Shown piece after piece: positions 1 to 11,222 of a stretch of DNA of 64,000 nucleotides. Origin of the DNA: Berberis thunbergii (Eukaryota > Streptophyta > Magnoliopsida > Ranunculales > Berberidaceae). How positions within the stretch are numbered: position 1 is the first letter of the stretch; each line of letters opens with the position of its first letter. The notes under the pieces are model-generated. The model saw only the letters and a program-made list of their open reading frames with translations, did not search any database and was not told the DNA's origin. Location of the stretch: positions 1-64,000 of the forward strand of contig QNQO01000519.1 of the NCBI GenBank assembly GCA_003290165.1. Reading direction: 5' to 3'. Made by a program: the position numbers and the translations under genes.

Positions 1-178
1 GAACATTTCTTCACAAAGATCAAATTGAGAGAGACTACATAAAAAAATACTGAAAGGGGTAAAAGAGAACTCACCGAAGAAATCGCAAACCGTAAAGGAT
101 TTCGCAACGGATCCACGCAATAACCCTTCATAGTCAACGCCATCATCCCATTCAGACAACATTAACACACCACCTCCA
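1..178 (+). repeat. Long gypsy-type LTR, left piece (interrupted copy)
   Basis: This stretch matches the middle of the long LTR at 42890-43010: the shared run includes AAAGAGAACTCACCG and CAATAACCCTTCATAGTC. The copy continues at 9072 after the retrotransposon inserted at 179-9071, so the two pieces were once contiguous. Its 5' end lies outside the window. Confidence 0.8.
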
Positions 179-2169
179 TGATGAGGATTTAACTAACCTA
201 AATTAATAGGTTAATTTAACCCACTTGTAATAACCGCAAGTGCACGGTGCCTAACTGGTAGACAACGGCAAGTACGGGTCGATCCCACGAAAAAGGTGGA
301 TGCAATTGATTTTAGAATTTAATTAAACTAATTTATATGAAAGGGGGTTACAGCATTTTTAAAATTAAACTAAAAATAAATTAAAGATAAGAAAAATAAA
401 ACAAAATAAAATGATAAGATGGATGGAGTGGATTTTGTGCAGTTTGGATTCACCGATGAGTTAACAAAAATATATTTAAATCTAAATTACTGAAATATTA
501 AACGAGAAGCTTTAGGGATGAGAATCCCTTGCTTACACCGAAGATGTGATCATTAAAATTTCAATTCCAATCATATAAGTTTCTTTTAAACATTAACAAT
601 TTATCTCAAGCAATTGAACTTTCACCAAGCATTAAGTGTCTTTTTAGGGCACACTTAATCAAAGTTCAAGTTTAAAACTTTTTAGCATATGCTTTGAATA
701 TTAATCAAAGGTAAATCTAACTACCAAACATATCAATTTTTAATTGAACATGAAAGGTGAAAGCAATTAATCAATATTCAGAAATAAATTGTTGTTGAAC
801 AATAAAACCTTAATTCAGTAAAATAAATTTAAAATAATTCATACGACCCAAGTAGTTTATCACAAGCTTGAGATGGTGGCACTCAGCAAATCAGTATGTG
901 GATGTGCACGAATCCCGATGAAATGACCCAAAACCCGCTCGGTGGTGGTACAGAGCAAATTGGGGGTGAAATAGCCAAAACTGAATTAACTAAATCCCGC
1001 CCTCGCTACAGTGCTGCTTACAGTAGCAGCGAGGTCCGGTCTTCTTCTCCAGCGAGACGGGCGGCTCTCGCGGCCTCGTTCTCGCTCCTCGCGGCCTCCC
1101 TCGTCCTCAAATCGATCCTAGAACCTGCAAAGACGAGCAAAACAGTGAAAATAAACCAAGAAAACAACAACAAAAACCGAAAAGAAATTGGGAAGAGATT
1201 CCCTGTTTTCGCTCCCTGTTTCAGTCGGTTGCGAGCTCTGTCGCGAGGTGGTGGTTGGGGTGCTTGGTCAGGTCGTGACGGTGGTCGTGAGAGGAGGAAC
1301 TCGAGACGAAGAGAGGCCGAGAGAGGGGAGGAGCAAGCTCTGTCGCGAGACGAAACAGAGTCGCGGTGCGGCTCTGTTTCGCGGCGTGGTTGGTGGCTCT
1401 GTCGATGAATTTCTTGGCCTGTTGTGGTGATGGGACTCGTGCGGAGGTGGTGGTGGTTGTGTGGACAGGGGAGAGGAGCAGGGAGTGGTGGTGGAGTTGG
1501 CAAGTTGACGTGAAACAGGGTTGTCACGCCCCTGTTTCACGGTGGTGATGGTGGCGGTTGCGGAGCTCGGTGGTGGCGATGGCGGTTGCGGAGCTCGGTG
1601 GTGGCGATGGCGAGGTGACTGTGTGCTGAGTGAGTGGAGTGAGTGAGAGATGGATGAGTGGTGAGGGTGATTGTGAATCACCTTTGAGAGAGGAGCTCCT
1701 TTGAGGAAATCTCCATTGAGGAAAATCTCCATTGAGGAAGAGGTTTGGATTTCTAATTATCTTCTTTTCCCTTATCTTCCTCCCCTCTCATTCTTACCAT
1801 ATCCTCCTTCTATTTATAAAGAATAATCAAGATGAATAGGGATGGAATGAGGGAATGATTCATCAATTAGGGTAGGAGAAGGATTAGGTTTGGGTTTGGT
1901 TTTAGGGTATGAATTGGTTTTAGGGTATGAATTAGGTTTCGGGTTTAGGGTATGAATTAGGTTTAGGTTTAGGTTTTGTGATTGCTTTATACCACCATTG
2001 GAATCGACTAATTGTCGTTCCTTAACTTGCCGCTTTAATCTGATTTCATCGTTTACGCTCAAATTCCTACAAAGATATGAAAACGAAATAATTACTATAA
2101 AATATAATAATCGAAACACTAACATGTATAAATTAAGGGGTATATTATGTAATAATTATGTGAATATCA
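179..2169 (-). repeat. 3' LTR of element A (1991 bp)
   Basis: Direct repeat of 6839-9071, bounded by TG and CA. It contains an AT-rich half, a GC-rich CpG-dense block (about 1000-1680), and a stretch of TTTAGGG-like repeats (about 1884-1978). Open frames across the GC-rich block occur on both strands and are not credible genes. Confidence 0.92.
1884..1978 (+). repeat. Telomere-like TTTAGGG/TATGAATTAGG minisatellite inside the LTR
   Basis: About five imperfect units built from GGTTTAGGGTATGAATTA-type sequence follow each other here. The same array is in the other LTR near 8787-8881, so it belongs to the LTR and is not a telomere remnant of this locus. Confidence 0.75.
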
Positions 2170-2184
2170 AATACCCCCAAACCT
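2170..2184 (-). other. Polypurine tract of element A
   Basis: On the minus strand AGGTTTGGGGGTATT directly precedes the TGATATTC end of the LTR. That is the position and composition expected for plus-strand priming in an LTR element. Confidence 0.65.
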
Positions 2185-4190
2185 ATATTTTGCTAGTCCT
2201 CGAGCAAAACAATAAAAAGAAAATCCTAACTCACTTTCGCAGGAATCATCGGTTGCACTTACCTTAAACGTGCAACAAGGCTTTAAACCCCTAGATTACC
2301 TCTAGTGGACGAGTTATAGTCTCGTGAGGGTTTCCAGACATGTTACCCACAAACATTACTGACTCAATCAAAACTTGGTCAAATAGTGTTCATTTTAAAA
2401 CTTCAAGAAATGCAGGAAACAAATAGTGTCATTTTAGTATATCAACAAATCCCCAAATAATTTAATATTCTCCAAAGGTTAGAAAAAAATTCATAATCAT
2501 CCTCAACTCAATGTGTGTGTGTTGATAGCACTGTCAACATAACTTTTCATTTCAGAGTAAAACAATGACTAAATCTCCTGTAGAAAGTTTGTTTTGACTT
2601 CAAACCTCTCATGTCACTCACAATAAAACACTCAGAGATTTGGTATTTCACTCAGTTTATATGTGAGGAAAAGAGTAAATGATGGAAAACAATCATCTCA
2701 CATATAGTAATATGAAGAACAGACTTTTCAAGAATGGAATGAACATGATCTCATGGACAGGAATATCAATTACTTTTGGGAATGTTGAATCAAACACCAT
2801 AGGTCTTGGTTATTAAATCTCCACATCTACGAAACCAACCTTTACCTAAGATCAGCTAGGACTTTGTTGGGTTGTAATGGGGCTTGGGTAATGGTCAATG
2901 GGGGATGTCAAAGGATTCTAACAAAAATTTCTAGGAATGTATACACCCATTATACGTACAATTAGGGCTGTCAAGAATAAATCAATGTTGCGCACCATCA
3001 ATTTTTTTCTTCATTCTCACATCTTTATCCTCATTCACATTCTTCTTCTGTTTCCTTCCTTTTTTTTTCTTTTTTTTTTCTTTCTTTCTTTCTTTTTTCT
3101 TTCTTGCTTTCTTTCTTTCATAGAGGATTTATGAAATATTTCATATTTTGATCTTTCATGCCCTTTTTACACCAAGTATATTCATCCGTACACATTCCCA
3201 GAAAAATTGGGTAAAGGTTAATGGGTTAACAAATAAAAGTTAATCTAAGGCTCAAAAGGCTACAAAAAATGTTAATGTTATGGGTAAGTTAAAAGGCTAG
3301 TTAATGGTGTAAAGAAAAAAATGCCTAGATCATTTCCTAAGTTCGGGTCAGTATTATGACATCTCAATTGAATAAGCCAAGAAGTTCTAGTGTAATAATT
3401 CAATTTTGATGTCATTCCCAAAGCAATTGATCAAAAAAATGAGAATGATGAGATCATCAACGAGATAATACGGACTCAAGAAAAATCAGAGTTTATGTAT
3501 AAACCTCAGAAAAATAGAAAGACTCAAAACTTTCAGGGTTAAGTCTCCACTATTATTCTAAGGTTTTCTAGTATATATTTCACTCATCAACTTCAAATTA
3601 TGCTAACATGGCTCATGGTGCAAAGATAATCAAGTTGAAAAAAATCTTATGAACTAGATCTAACTTAAGGATCATACTAAATTTTCAGTATTTATCAATA
3701 TACCAATCTGTCAAGTTGGCTTGCATTTTCTTGAGCATAAAACATTTAAAATTCATTTTCATACTCGTAAAAGACCAAGTTTTCTTGACAGAAAAGCAAT
3801 TTGTTTTTTTTTTTTTTTTAAAGACTAAGAAAAGAAAACACTACGAAAAAATGAAAAAATTCACCGACTCATGAACCCTACCCCCAAACCTAATCCAAAC
3901 ATTGTCCTCAATGTTTAACAAAATAATTCTTACAAATGAATGAAATAAGTACAGGAGAGGAGGTTAGAACAGTATTACCGCGGTGAAGATTTTACCAATT
4001 TCCAAGAAGTCATCCATCAATGAGGCTCACAAACATAAGAGTCATGGAGTTTTCATTAGAAATCGATAAAATGCAGAATCGACACTAACAAAGAAAACTA
4101 AAAAGAAAAGGCAAGTTGGAAGGCAAAACTGTTACGGAGCTAACGAGTATGAGTGAAACACAACTAAATAGGGTACTCGAAAATCAATCC
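2185..4190 (-). other. 3' untranslated region of element A, no coding capacity
   Basis: I see no gene here. Near 2262-2335 the minus strand closely matches 28375-28440 in element B, and near 3880-3920 the minus strand carries an ATTGAGGACAATGT motif followed by a purine-rich tract, also found in element B at about 27260-27290. Both are landmarks shared by the two elements. Confidence 0.6.
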
Positions 4191-4193
4191 AGA

Positions 4194-5422
4194 CTAACAG
4201 CAAATACACACAACTAAAGCTAGGCTGTCTTCTAGGAGCGCTTGGTTTACCGTCATCAGCCCGACAAATATTCTTCCTAAAAAATGGTGTATCAAATAGT
4301 GGAGAGGAAGAACATGACAAACACTTAGTCCATGGTCGTATATCAACAACCTGAACAGTTGAGGATCAGTCCACAAAAATATAGCAATCACATGGGGCAC
4401 CAAATACACTAGGACATTCCAAAAGTGACCAGTAGTCATACACAACAGATGATCCTTGCGAGCTCCAAAAAGGGAACATCCTATGTCTGGTTCCAAATCA
4501 GATGATTGAATCATTTTCACAACAGGATGGTGAAAACTGAAATCCTCACTACAACACAAGGGATCGGTGAAAGTAGCCTTAGTAAATGGGAATGTGATGC
4601 AAGTAGATGAGGTGATGGATATATCAGGTGGTACAGGCTCATTACATGAATCATATAGAGATATTGGTCTAGACAACTCATCACCTGAAAATGCATACCT
4701 GAGGGTGTCAGGTAATTGTTTAAGGTCAAACTCAGGTGGCTCAACTGATGGGACTAGTTTTGACTCACTGAGTGGAAAAGGCTTCACTTTAGACTTCCAT
4801 TTATAACTAGGATCCACAATAGGATCTGAGTCAAGCAAATCATTGACTTCCCTAGTGGAATCATCAACATCAAAGACTAAACTAAATTGAGTCAAACAAA
4901 CCTCTAAACAGTCAAGGGGAGACTCTAAAAAATGTTCACATTTTGATTCGATGCATGAGTCACTAGGGATGCATGAGTCAACATGGGAAGGAGATGTCTG
5001 TAGTGTCTCAAAATCGACAGGTTCATCAATAAATGAATCACTAGGGAATTTTTCTGACTCTATCTCAGGAAGTGACTCAACTATCTGATTCACAGTCATC
5101 TCAAGTTTCCGGATAGCTTGAGAATTTTGTTGAAAAATAGTTGTCAATTCTGTGATATCATGAGAATTTTGCACAAGTATTTCTCCTGTTCGCTCTATAA
5201 AAATTTTCATGATATCCTCTAACTCATTATCAGGAATAAAGCTTGACGAGTCTGAGGAGTGTCTAGAGGGCCTTCATGGTACTGACCATGAACCCATGCT
5301 AAGTCAGAATGATAAGCTAGACCTGGGTAATAATCTAAATATGGATCATACTCAGGTCGTCGCATGTCATAAAATGAATTGAGTTGCTCGGAAAAATAGG
5401 CTGGATAATCCCTTGTGTTCAT
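4194..5422 (-). pseudogene. Gag-like remnant of element A with a frameshift
   Basis: Two minus-strand frames read as one decayed protein. The first (5422 to 5219) starts MNTRDYPAYF. The second (to 4194, 338 residues) follows in another frame, so a frameshift lies near 5220-5260. Early in the second frame AIRKLEMTVNQIVESLP resembles the C-terminal gag segment of Athila-type elements (typically AIRNLE.QVGQ). A little later FDLKQLPDTLRYAFSGDE resembles the linker that normally precedes reverse transcriptase (L.PLPSHLKYAFLG). This suggests a deletion joined the gag end to the pre-RT linker and removed the protease. The tail is hydrophobic and unrecognised. Its relationship to gag is by pattern and was not searched. 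Confidence 0.6.
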
Positions 5423-6814
5423 TTTTTTTTTTTTTTTTGAAAGCACTAACTCTAAAAATATACACAGGCTCACATGCAATCAGCAACCAATAAATGCACA
5501 AGAAACATGTCTCCCTAAGCAATCAACGTTTTTGAGATCAATTATCTTTTTATCTTTGGGGGACAATTATTTCTTATGTAATCTTTATGACACAACAATG
5601 GGTGCTACAAGTTGATCCTAAGAGTGTACACTTTACACCGCAAAGTTCAAAATCAGTAGGCTAGAGTTTTGTTTCAAAGAAACCGGATTACCGCACAAGA
5701 GAAGGAGGTCACAATGGTCCAATTAAGTACTTCCTTATGCTACCGCTCTGTAAGCCAATAGATGTGAGAACGATATGATGTTAAATGCACACTTGAGGCT
5801 TGTCTTCCTAACCAAAAACTGAAGGTTACACCAATTCTTCTTGTGGATCGTAGCTTACTTATGACTCGGCGTACCGGGTGAATTACCCTTGTGGCAGTGG
5901 CCTCTCGGAGTTCATTGAATGATTAAACACATCGTCACTTTTAGCTTTGGTCAACACAAATATTATTGGATTCACCTTGGTTTTGGTTGTCCTATGAACA
6001 CCGTACCTAAAAGATGTTCTATCTAACTTGCTAATTGATTTTAATTATGTTAGGCTATTGGTTGCACACAGCTGGAGTGATGAGGTGGGGATATGAAGCC
6101 CCACCAGTTTCTATTTATAAGCTGGGTCTGCTTATTATGAATTACTAAAGTTTAGCATCCACAATTACAGAAATTAAACAACCAATCACACAATTTCAAA
6201 CAATTACACCAAGCACCCTGGTCGCTAATACATTGCGTGTGATAGAAATACTTACAGTGTGCGTATTCCGTTCTGCACAAAAAGTTAGCACAATTCAAAA
6301 AAAAAGTCCGACTTCTCTTTATATGTTTCAATCAGCACACAAGCACATGCAAATAAATTTACTGGTCTTGGTCTTAGAAGTCGGATTTCTAAATCATAAA
6401 AAATTATTGAATAACAATTATAATTGTTTCCCTATAATTTCTTTTGACTTAGAAAATTTTGGGTTTTTTTTTTTTTTAATTAAACAAAATGAAAAATAGT
6501 AAAGTTCAAAAAATTATTACACCGCACACTCGTAAAACGAGGTGAAAATAAAAGTACAACTCTCCTCACAAAATAAAAATAAAAATTTTCTTGATGTTTT
6601 TGCAGGATCGTCAAATTCCTCGAGAAGCGTGTAATCTGCAAAATCAACAGAAAATGAGTGTAAAAAGAACAAAATAAAAATAAAAATAGAAATAAGAATA
6701 AATTTAAATAAAAAAATTTAAATTTTTTTTTTAATTTTTAAGTTGTTTTTGAATTTTTATGATTGTTTTTTTTAATTAGTAAAAATAAATCTTAAATTCA
6801 ATTACACCGCAAAT

Positions 6815-6832
6815 TCCCCAGCAACGGCGCCA
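6815..6832 (-). other. Primer binding site of element A (tRNA-Asp type)
   Basis: Read on the minus strand, TGGCGCCGTTGCTGGGGA lies six bases inside the right LTR. It is complementary, with one mismatch, to the 3' end of plant tRNA-Asp, the primer typical of Athila/Tat-type elements. It fixes the transcription direction as minus. Confidence 0.85.
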
Positions 6833-6838
6833 AAAACT

Positions 6839-9071
6839 TGATGAGGATTTAACTAACCTAAATTAATAGGTTAATTTAACCCACTTGTAATAACCGCAAG
6901 TGCACGGTGCCTAACTGGTAGACAACGGCAAGTACGGGTCGATCCCACGAAGAAGGTGGATGCAATTGATTTTAGAATTTAATTAAACTAATTTATATGA
7001 AAGGGGGTTACAGCATTTTTAAAATTAAACTAAAAATAAATTAAAGATAAGAAAAATAAAACAAAATAAAATGATAAGATGGATGGAGTGGATTTTGTGC
7101 AGTTTGGATTCACCGATGAGTTAACAAAAATATATTTAAATCTAAATTACTGAAATATTAAACGAGAATCTTTAGGGATGAGAATCCCTTGCTTACACCG
7201 AAGATGTGATCATTAAAATTTCAATTCCAATCATATAAGTTTCTTTTAAACATTAACAATTTATCTCAAGCAATTGAACTTTCACCAAGCATTAAGTGTC
7301 TTTTTAGGGCACACTTAATCAAAGTTCAAGTTTAAAACTTTTTAGCATATGCTTTGAATATTAATCAAAGGTAAATCTAACTACCAAACATATCAATTTT
7401 TAATTGAACATGAAAGGTGAAAGCAATTAATCAATATTCAGAAATAAATTGTTGTTGAACAATAAAACCTTAATTCAGTAAAATAAATTTAAAATAATTC
7501 ATACGACCCAAGTAGTTTATCACAAGCTTGAGATGGTGGCACTCAGCAAATCAGCATGTGGATGTGCACGAATCCCGATGAAATGACCCAAAACCCGCTC
7601 TGTGGTGGTACAGAGCAAATTCGGGGGTGGAAATAGCCAAAAACTGAATTAACTAAATCCCGCCCTCGCTACAGTGCTGCTACAGTAGCAGCGAGGTCCG
7701 GTCTTCTTCTCCAGCGAGACGGCGGCTCTCGCGGCCTCGTTCTCGCTCCTCGCGGCCTCCCTCGTCCTCAAATCGATCCTAGAACCTGCAAAGACGAGCA
7801 AACAGTGAAAATAAACTAAGAAAACAACAACAAAAACCGAAAAGAAATTGGGAAGAGATTCCCTGTTTTCGCTCCCTGTTTCAGTCGGTTGCGAGCTCTG
7901 TCGCAAGGTGGTGGTTGGGGTGCTTGGTCAGGTCGTGACGGTGGTCGTGAGAGGAGGAACTCGAGACGAAGAGAGGCCGAGAGAGGGGAGGAGCAAGCTC
8001 TGTCGCGAGACGAAACAGAGTCGCGGTGCGGCTCTGTTTCGCGGCGTGGTTAGTGGCTCTGTCGATGAATTTCTTGGCCTGTTGTGGTGATGGGACTCGT
8101 GCGGAGGTGGTGGTGGTTGTGTGGACAGGGGAGAGGAGCAGGGAGTGGTGGTGGAGTTGGAAAGTTGACGTGAAACAGGGTTGTCACGCCCCTGTTTCAC
8201 GGTGGTGACGGTGGCGGTTGCGGAGCTCGGTGGTGGCGATGGCGGTTGCAGAGCTCGGTGGTGGCGATGGCGAGGTGACTGTGTGCTGAGTGAGTGGAGT
8301 GAGTGAGAGATGGGACTCTGTCGATGAATTTCTTGGCCTGTTGTGGTGATGGGACTCGTGCGGAGGTGGTGGTGGTTGTGTGGACAGGGGAGAGGAGCAG
8401 GGAGTGGTGGTGGAGTTGGAAAGTTGACGTGAAACAGGGTTGTCACGCCCCTGTTTCACTGTGGTGACGGTGGCGGTTGCGGAGCTCGGTGGTGGCGATG
8501 GTGGTTGCGGAGCTCGGTGGTGGCGATGGCGAGGTGACTGTGTGCTGAGTGAGTGGAGTGAGTGAGAGATGGATGAGTGGTGAGGGTGATTGTGAATCAC
8601 CTTTGAGAGAGGAGCTCCTTTGAGGAAATCTCCATTGAGGAAGAGGTTTTGATTTCTAATTATCTTCTTTTCCCTTCTCTTCCTCCCCTCTCATTCTTAC
8701 CATATCCTCCTCTATTTATAAATAATAATCAAGATGAATAGGGATGGAATGAGGGAATGATTCATCAATGAGGGTAGGAGAAGGATTAGGTTTGGGTTTG
8801 GTTTTAGGGTATGAATTGGTTTTAGGGTATGAATTAGGTTTCGGGTTTAGGGTATGAATTAGGTTTAGGTTTAGGTTTTGTGATTGCTTTATACCACCAT
8901 TGGAATCGACTAATTGTCGTTCCTTAACTTGCCGCTTTAATCTGATTTCATCGTTTACGCTCAAATTCCTACAAAGATATGAAAACGAAATAATTACTAT
9001 AAAATATAATAATCGAAACACTAACATGTATAAATTAAGGGGTATATTATGTAATAATTATGTGAATATCA
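6839..9071 (-). repeat. 5' LTR of element A (2233 bp)
   Basis: Counterpart of 179-2169. It is 242 bp longer because of a 259-bp tandem duplication (8057-8574) partly offset by a 17-bp difference near 8635. It ends at CA 9071, followed by the target duplication CTCCA. Confidence 0.92.
8057..8574. repeat. 259-bp tandem duplication private to one LTR
   Basis: The block starting CTCTGTCGATGAATTTC occurs at 8057 and again at 8316, running through the GC-rich region to GAGTGAGAGATGG. The sister LTR has one copy, so the duplication arose after insertion or during the last reverse transcription. Confidence 0.88.
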
Positions 9072-10429
9072 CTCCACCATCACCACGCACTACCACTTCT
9101 TCCATTGTCAATCATCAACACCCCGAACACCTAAAGGGTGATCAACACCTCCTTTTAAAAGATCAAAATTCACTCTCTTGCAACCACAAAAAGTCGTACC
9201 CCTCGTCCGCACACTAGGGCCAATAACCATATAGCCAATTAGTTGTAAGACTAAACACAGAAAACGACATACCAAACAAGTAAGGCGAGTTACTACTGTC
9301 CAAGATCCTCTACTTTGCAGAAAACAAACTGTATAACTCATCTTCAACAGCCCGCACCAGATTGACAACCAAGCTGAAAAACGTGTCACTGATCACCTTA
9401 ATCTCCCTCCACCAATTCTCAAGGAACCAAGGAACTTTAAATTCATGGTAAAACTAATGTCTAACCAGAAGAGAATACGTCTGAACTAAAAATCTTTTGT
9501 CGCCATACCTTTGCATAGTTTTAATCCCTCCAGAAGAGCCCCTGTTTTAGCCACATTATTCGAGCCCTCTCAAAAAAAAAGAATTGCTTAGCCCCAACAC
9601 AAGAACCATCCTTGTAACTTACAATTGCTCCTCCCAAATGCAATCTAAATGAGCCCACTCCCTTATTCTCCTCTCAAGCATTTTCTCAAACATGTTCCCT
9701 GCATCCACCATTCTCTTCTCCTTGCAAAACCCAAAAATCACCCCATTATACGTAAATGAATCCGGCCTCCACGTTTCCATCGCCACATACAGACCCTCTC
9801 TCACAGCGACCACCTATGTTTCTCTCCAGTGATCGATCCCTCCCTCACACACAACAACATCCATCGTCTTCTCTCTCTGCCACCAACTCCTTTTTCATCA
9901 CAATCAATAAACAATAAACAATTGAGAAGTACACAAAACACATATCTGAACACTTACAGATTCACCAAAATCAGATTCGAAGAGAAGATGTGAACCAACA
10001 CAACACAATCGCAGTTCATCTTGCAACAACACACACATCAGCACTCGCCAACAATGCTTGAGCAATCCACTGTCATCCTCTTCGCCTCCTTGCAAATCAC
10101 CGTTCAAAACTCCTCATCTTCTCGCCTGCTCCTCGCCAATTTCGTCTCACCATCAGCCGCCATTGAGAAAAAAAAATCGTGAAGAAGGGAAAAGGAAAAA
10201 GGAAGGAGAAAAAAAGGAGAGAAAATAAAAAAGAAATAGGGTTTTTCTCTTTATAAGGTGGGTGGCTATTCGCCCCCACCGAACTTTCGAATGCACCCAC
10301 CCTCTTTCACATAATAAAACCCTACTTATTAGTTTAATAAAATCCCAAATACAATTGGGTAACAACCCATCAACATTAGGGTTTACAAAAGAATTTTTTA
10401 TTTATTTATTTAATTAGGCGGGTATTTCA
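9072..10429 (+). repeat. Long gypsy-type LTR, right piece of the interrupted copy
   Basis: Continues the LTR that starts before position 1. From about 10160 it aligns with 43600-43966: a purine-rich run, CTTTATAAGGTGGGTGGCTA (a likely TATA region near 10250), GAATGCACCCACCCTCTTTCAC and a final AATTAGGCGGGTATTTCA. The part at about 9100-9800 is not in the other copy and includes a PPR-like fragment, so this copy has gained foreign sequence or comes from a divergent subfamily. Confidence 0.7.
9619..9813 (-). pseudogene. PPR-repeat fragment
   Basis: A 64-residue minus-strand frame contains PDSFTYNGVIFGFCKEKRM followed by DAGNMFEKMLERR. This fits one pentatricopeptide repeat (PD..TYN.LI.GFCKE.R..DA..LFE.ML). 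PPR proteins bind organellar RNA in tandem arrays of many repeats; one isolated repeat cannot be functional. It lies inside LTR sequence, so it is most likely a captured scrap of a host PPR gene. Confidence 0.55.
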
Positions 10430-10684
10430 GAGCATTTTCTTTCGAATCAAAGCTCCACAACTATTTGCTAATGTTGGGCCTTGTTCACAAGATTGAGTGG
10501 TCTACTGCCAAACCCCCTTCTTTTACGAGAGTGAGATGAGTCCCAGTTCGAGGTGTGAAATCCCTCATTATCACACCATTGGAACTCTCTAACTGGAGTA
10601 CATCAATTCGCTTCAAATTGAACATATTAGTCACACTACTATCCATGAAGTAGAAAATATCATTTGCAAACCCTTACCATTTAC
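10430..10684. other. No gene seen
   Basis: Transition between the LTR end and a LINE relic. Nothing recognisable. Confidence 0.5.
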
Positions 10685-11164
10685 CTATGCATCGATGCAA
10701 TATCTTCTGTCTACCATTTTCATATCATTATATATAGCATTTCCACATTTCCACCTTAATACTGGACAATATAAAACAAATAATGGAGATAGTAGATCAC
10801 CTTGGCATATGCTTCTTGAGTTCTTAAAGGAACCTATGAGTGAATCCCCATTAAGAATAAAGAGGTGAACCGTAGTCAAAGCGACTCAGAGCCCTCCAAT
10901 CTATCCCTCATGAAACCCATCTTCCTTATGCACTATATGATAAAATTCCAACTTACATGCAGGCTTTCTCGGTCTTGCATATGAAGCCTGGGGAAGTTTC
11001 TTTTTAATTTGGAGTACATGATCAATAATGTACCACCCTTTCACAACTCCTAGCTTATAAGCAAAATTACCCTCCAAATAGGACCTCAGCCTCCTAGTCA
11101 AAGCTTTAAAGAATGCTAAAGGTGTACCAGCTAAGTTGGTAATTGTGTGGGGGGATGGAATCAC
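10685..11164 (-). pseudogene. LINE reverse transcriptase relic
   Basis: Two minus-strand frames look like pieces of an L1-type reverse transcriptase. The upstream one (11164-10901) has FFKALTRRLRSYLEG and GVVKGWYIIDHVLQIKK, resembling the KVLANRL and AFV.GR.I.D.VL blocks. The downstream one (10879-10685) has FILNGDSLIGSFKNSRSICQ then GDLLSPLF, resembling the LING...F..SRGLRQGDPLSPLF block. The stretch between them, which should carry the DM.KAYDRVEW motif, is missing or frame-broken. It is a dead fragment, unrelated in position to the larger LINE at 20-31 kb. Confidence 0.6.
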
Positions 11165-11222
11165 ACGTCACACGTTTGAACCCGGCTGACGGCATAGGGT
11201 GGGGAGGGTTAAGGGTAAAAAA
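11139..11222 (+). repeat. SINE relic (tRNA-related)
   Basis: GTTTGAACCCGG looks like a pol III B box. It is followed by a G-rich tail (GGGTGGGGAGGGTTAAGGG) and an A-run, the same order as in the better preserved candidate at 52683. The A box is not clear. Confidence 0.4.

Larger units (their letters stand above)
179..9071 (-). mobile_element. Athila/Tat-like non-autonomous LTR retrotransposon (element A)
   Basis: A complete LTR retrotransposon with long direct repeats at 179-2169 and 6839-9071, each starting TGATGAGG and ending ATATCA. The 5-bp target duplication CTCCA is perfect (174-178 and 9072-9076). The primer binding site lies beside the right LTR and the polypurine tract beside the left one, so the element reads on the minus strand. 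The internal 4.7 kb holds only a broken gag-like frame; I see no protease, reverse transcriptase or integrase, so it must rely on proteins supplied in trans. By eye the two LTRs differ by roughly 15-20 substitutions plus a few indels, which suggests a fairly recent insertion. It sits inside an older gypsy-type LTR. Confidence 0.93.

Noticed and set aside
896..1732. Long overlapping open frames on both strands (and the same at 7649-8600)
   Set aside because: They come from the GC-rich, stop-poor part of the element A LTRs, occur in several frames at once and have low-complexity composition.
1884..1978. Interstitial telomere
   Set aside because: The array is present in both LTRs and interrupted by TATGAATTA, so it belongs to the retrotransposon.
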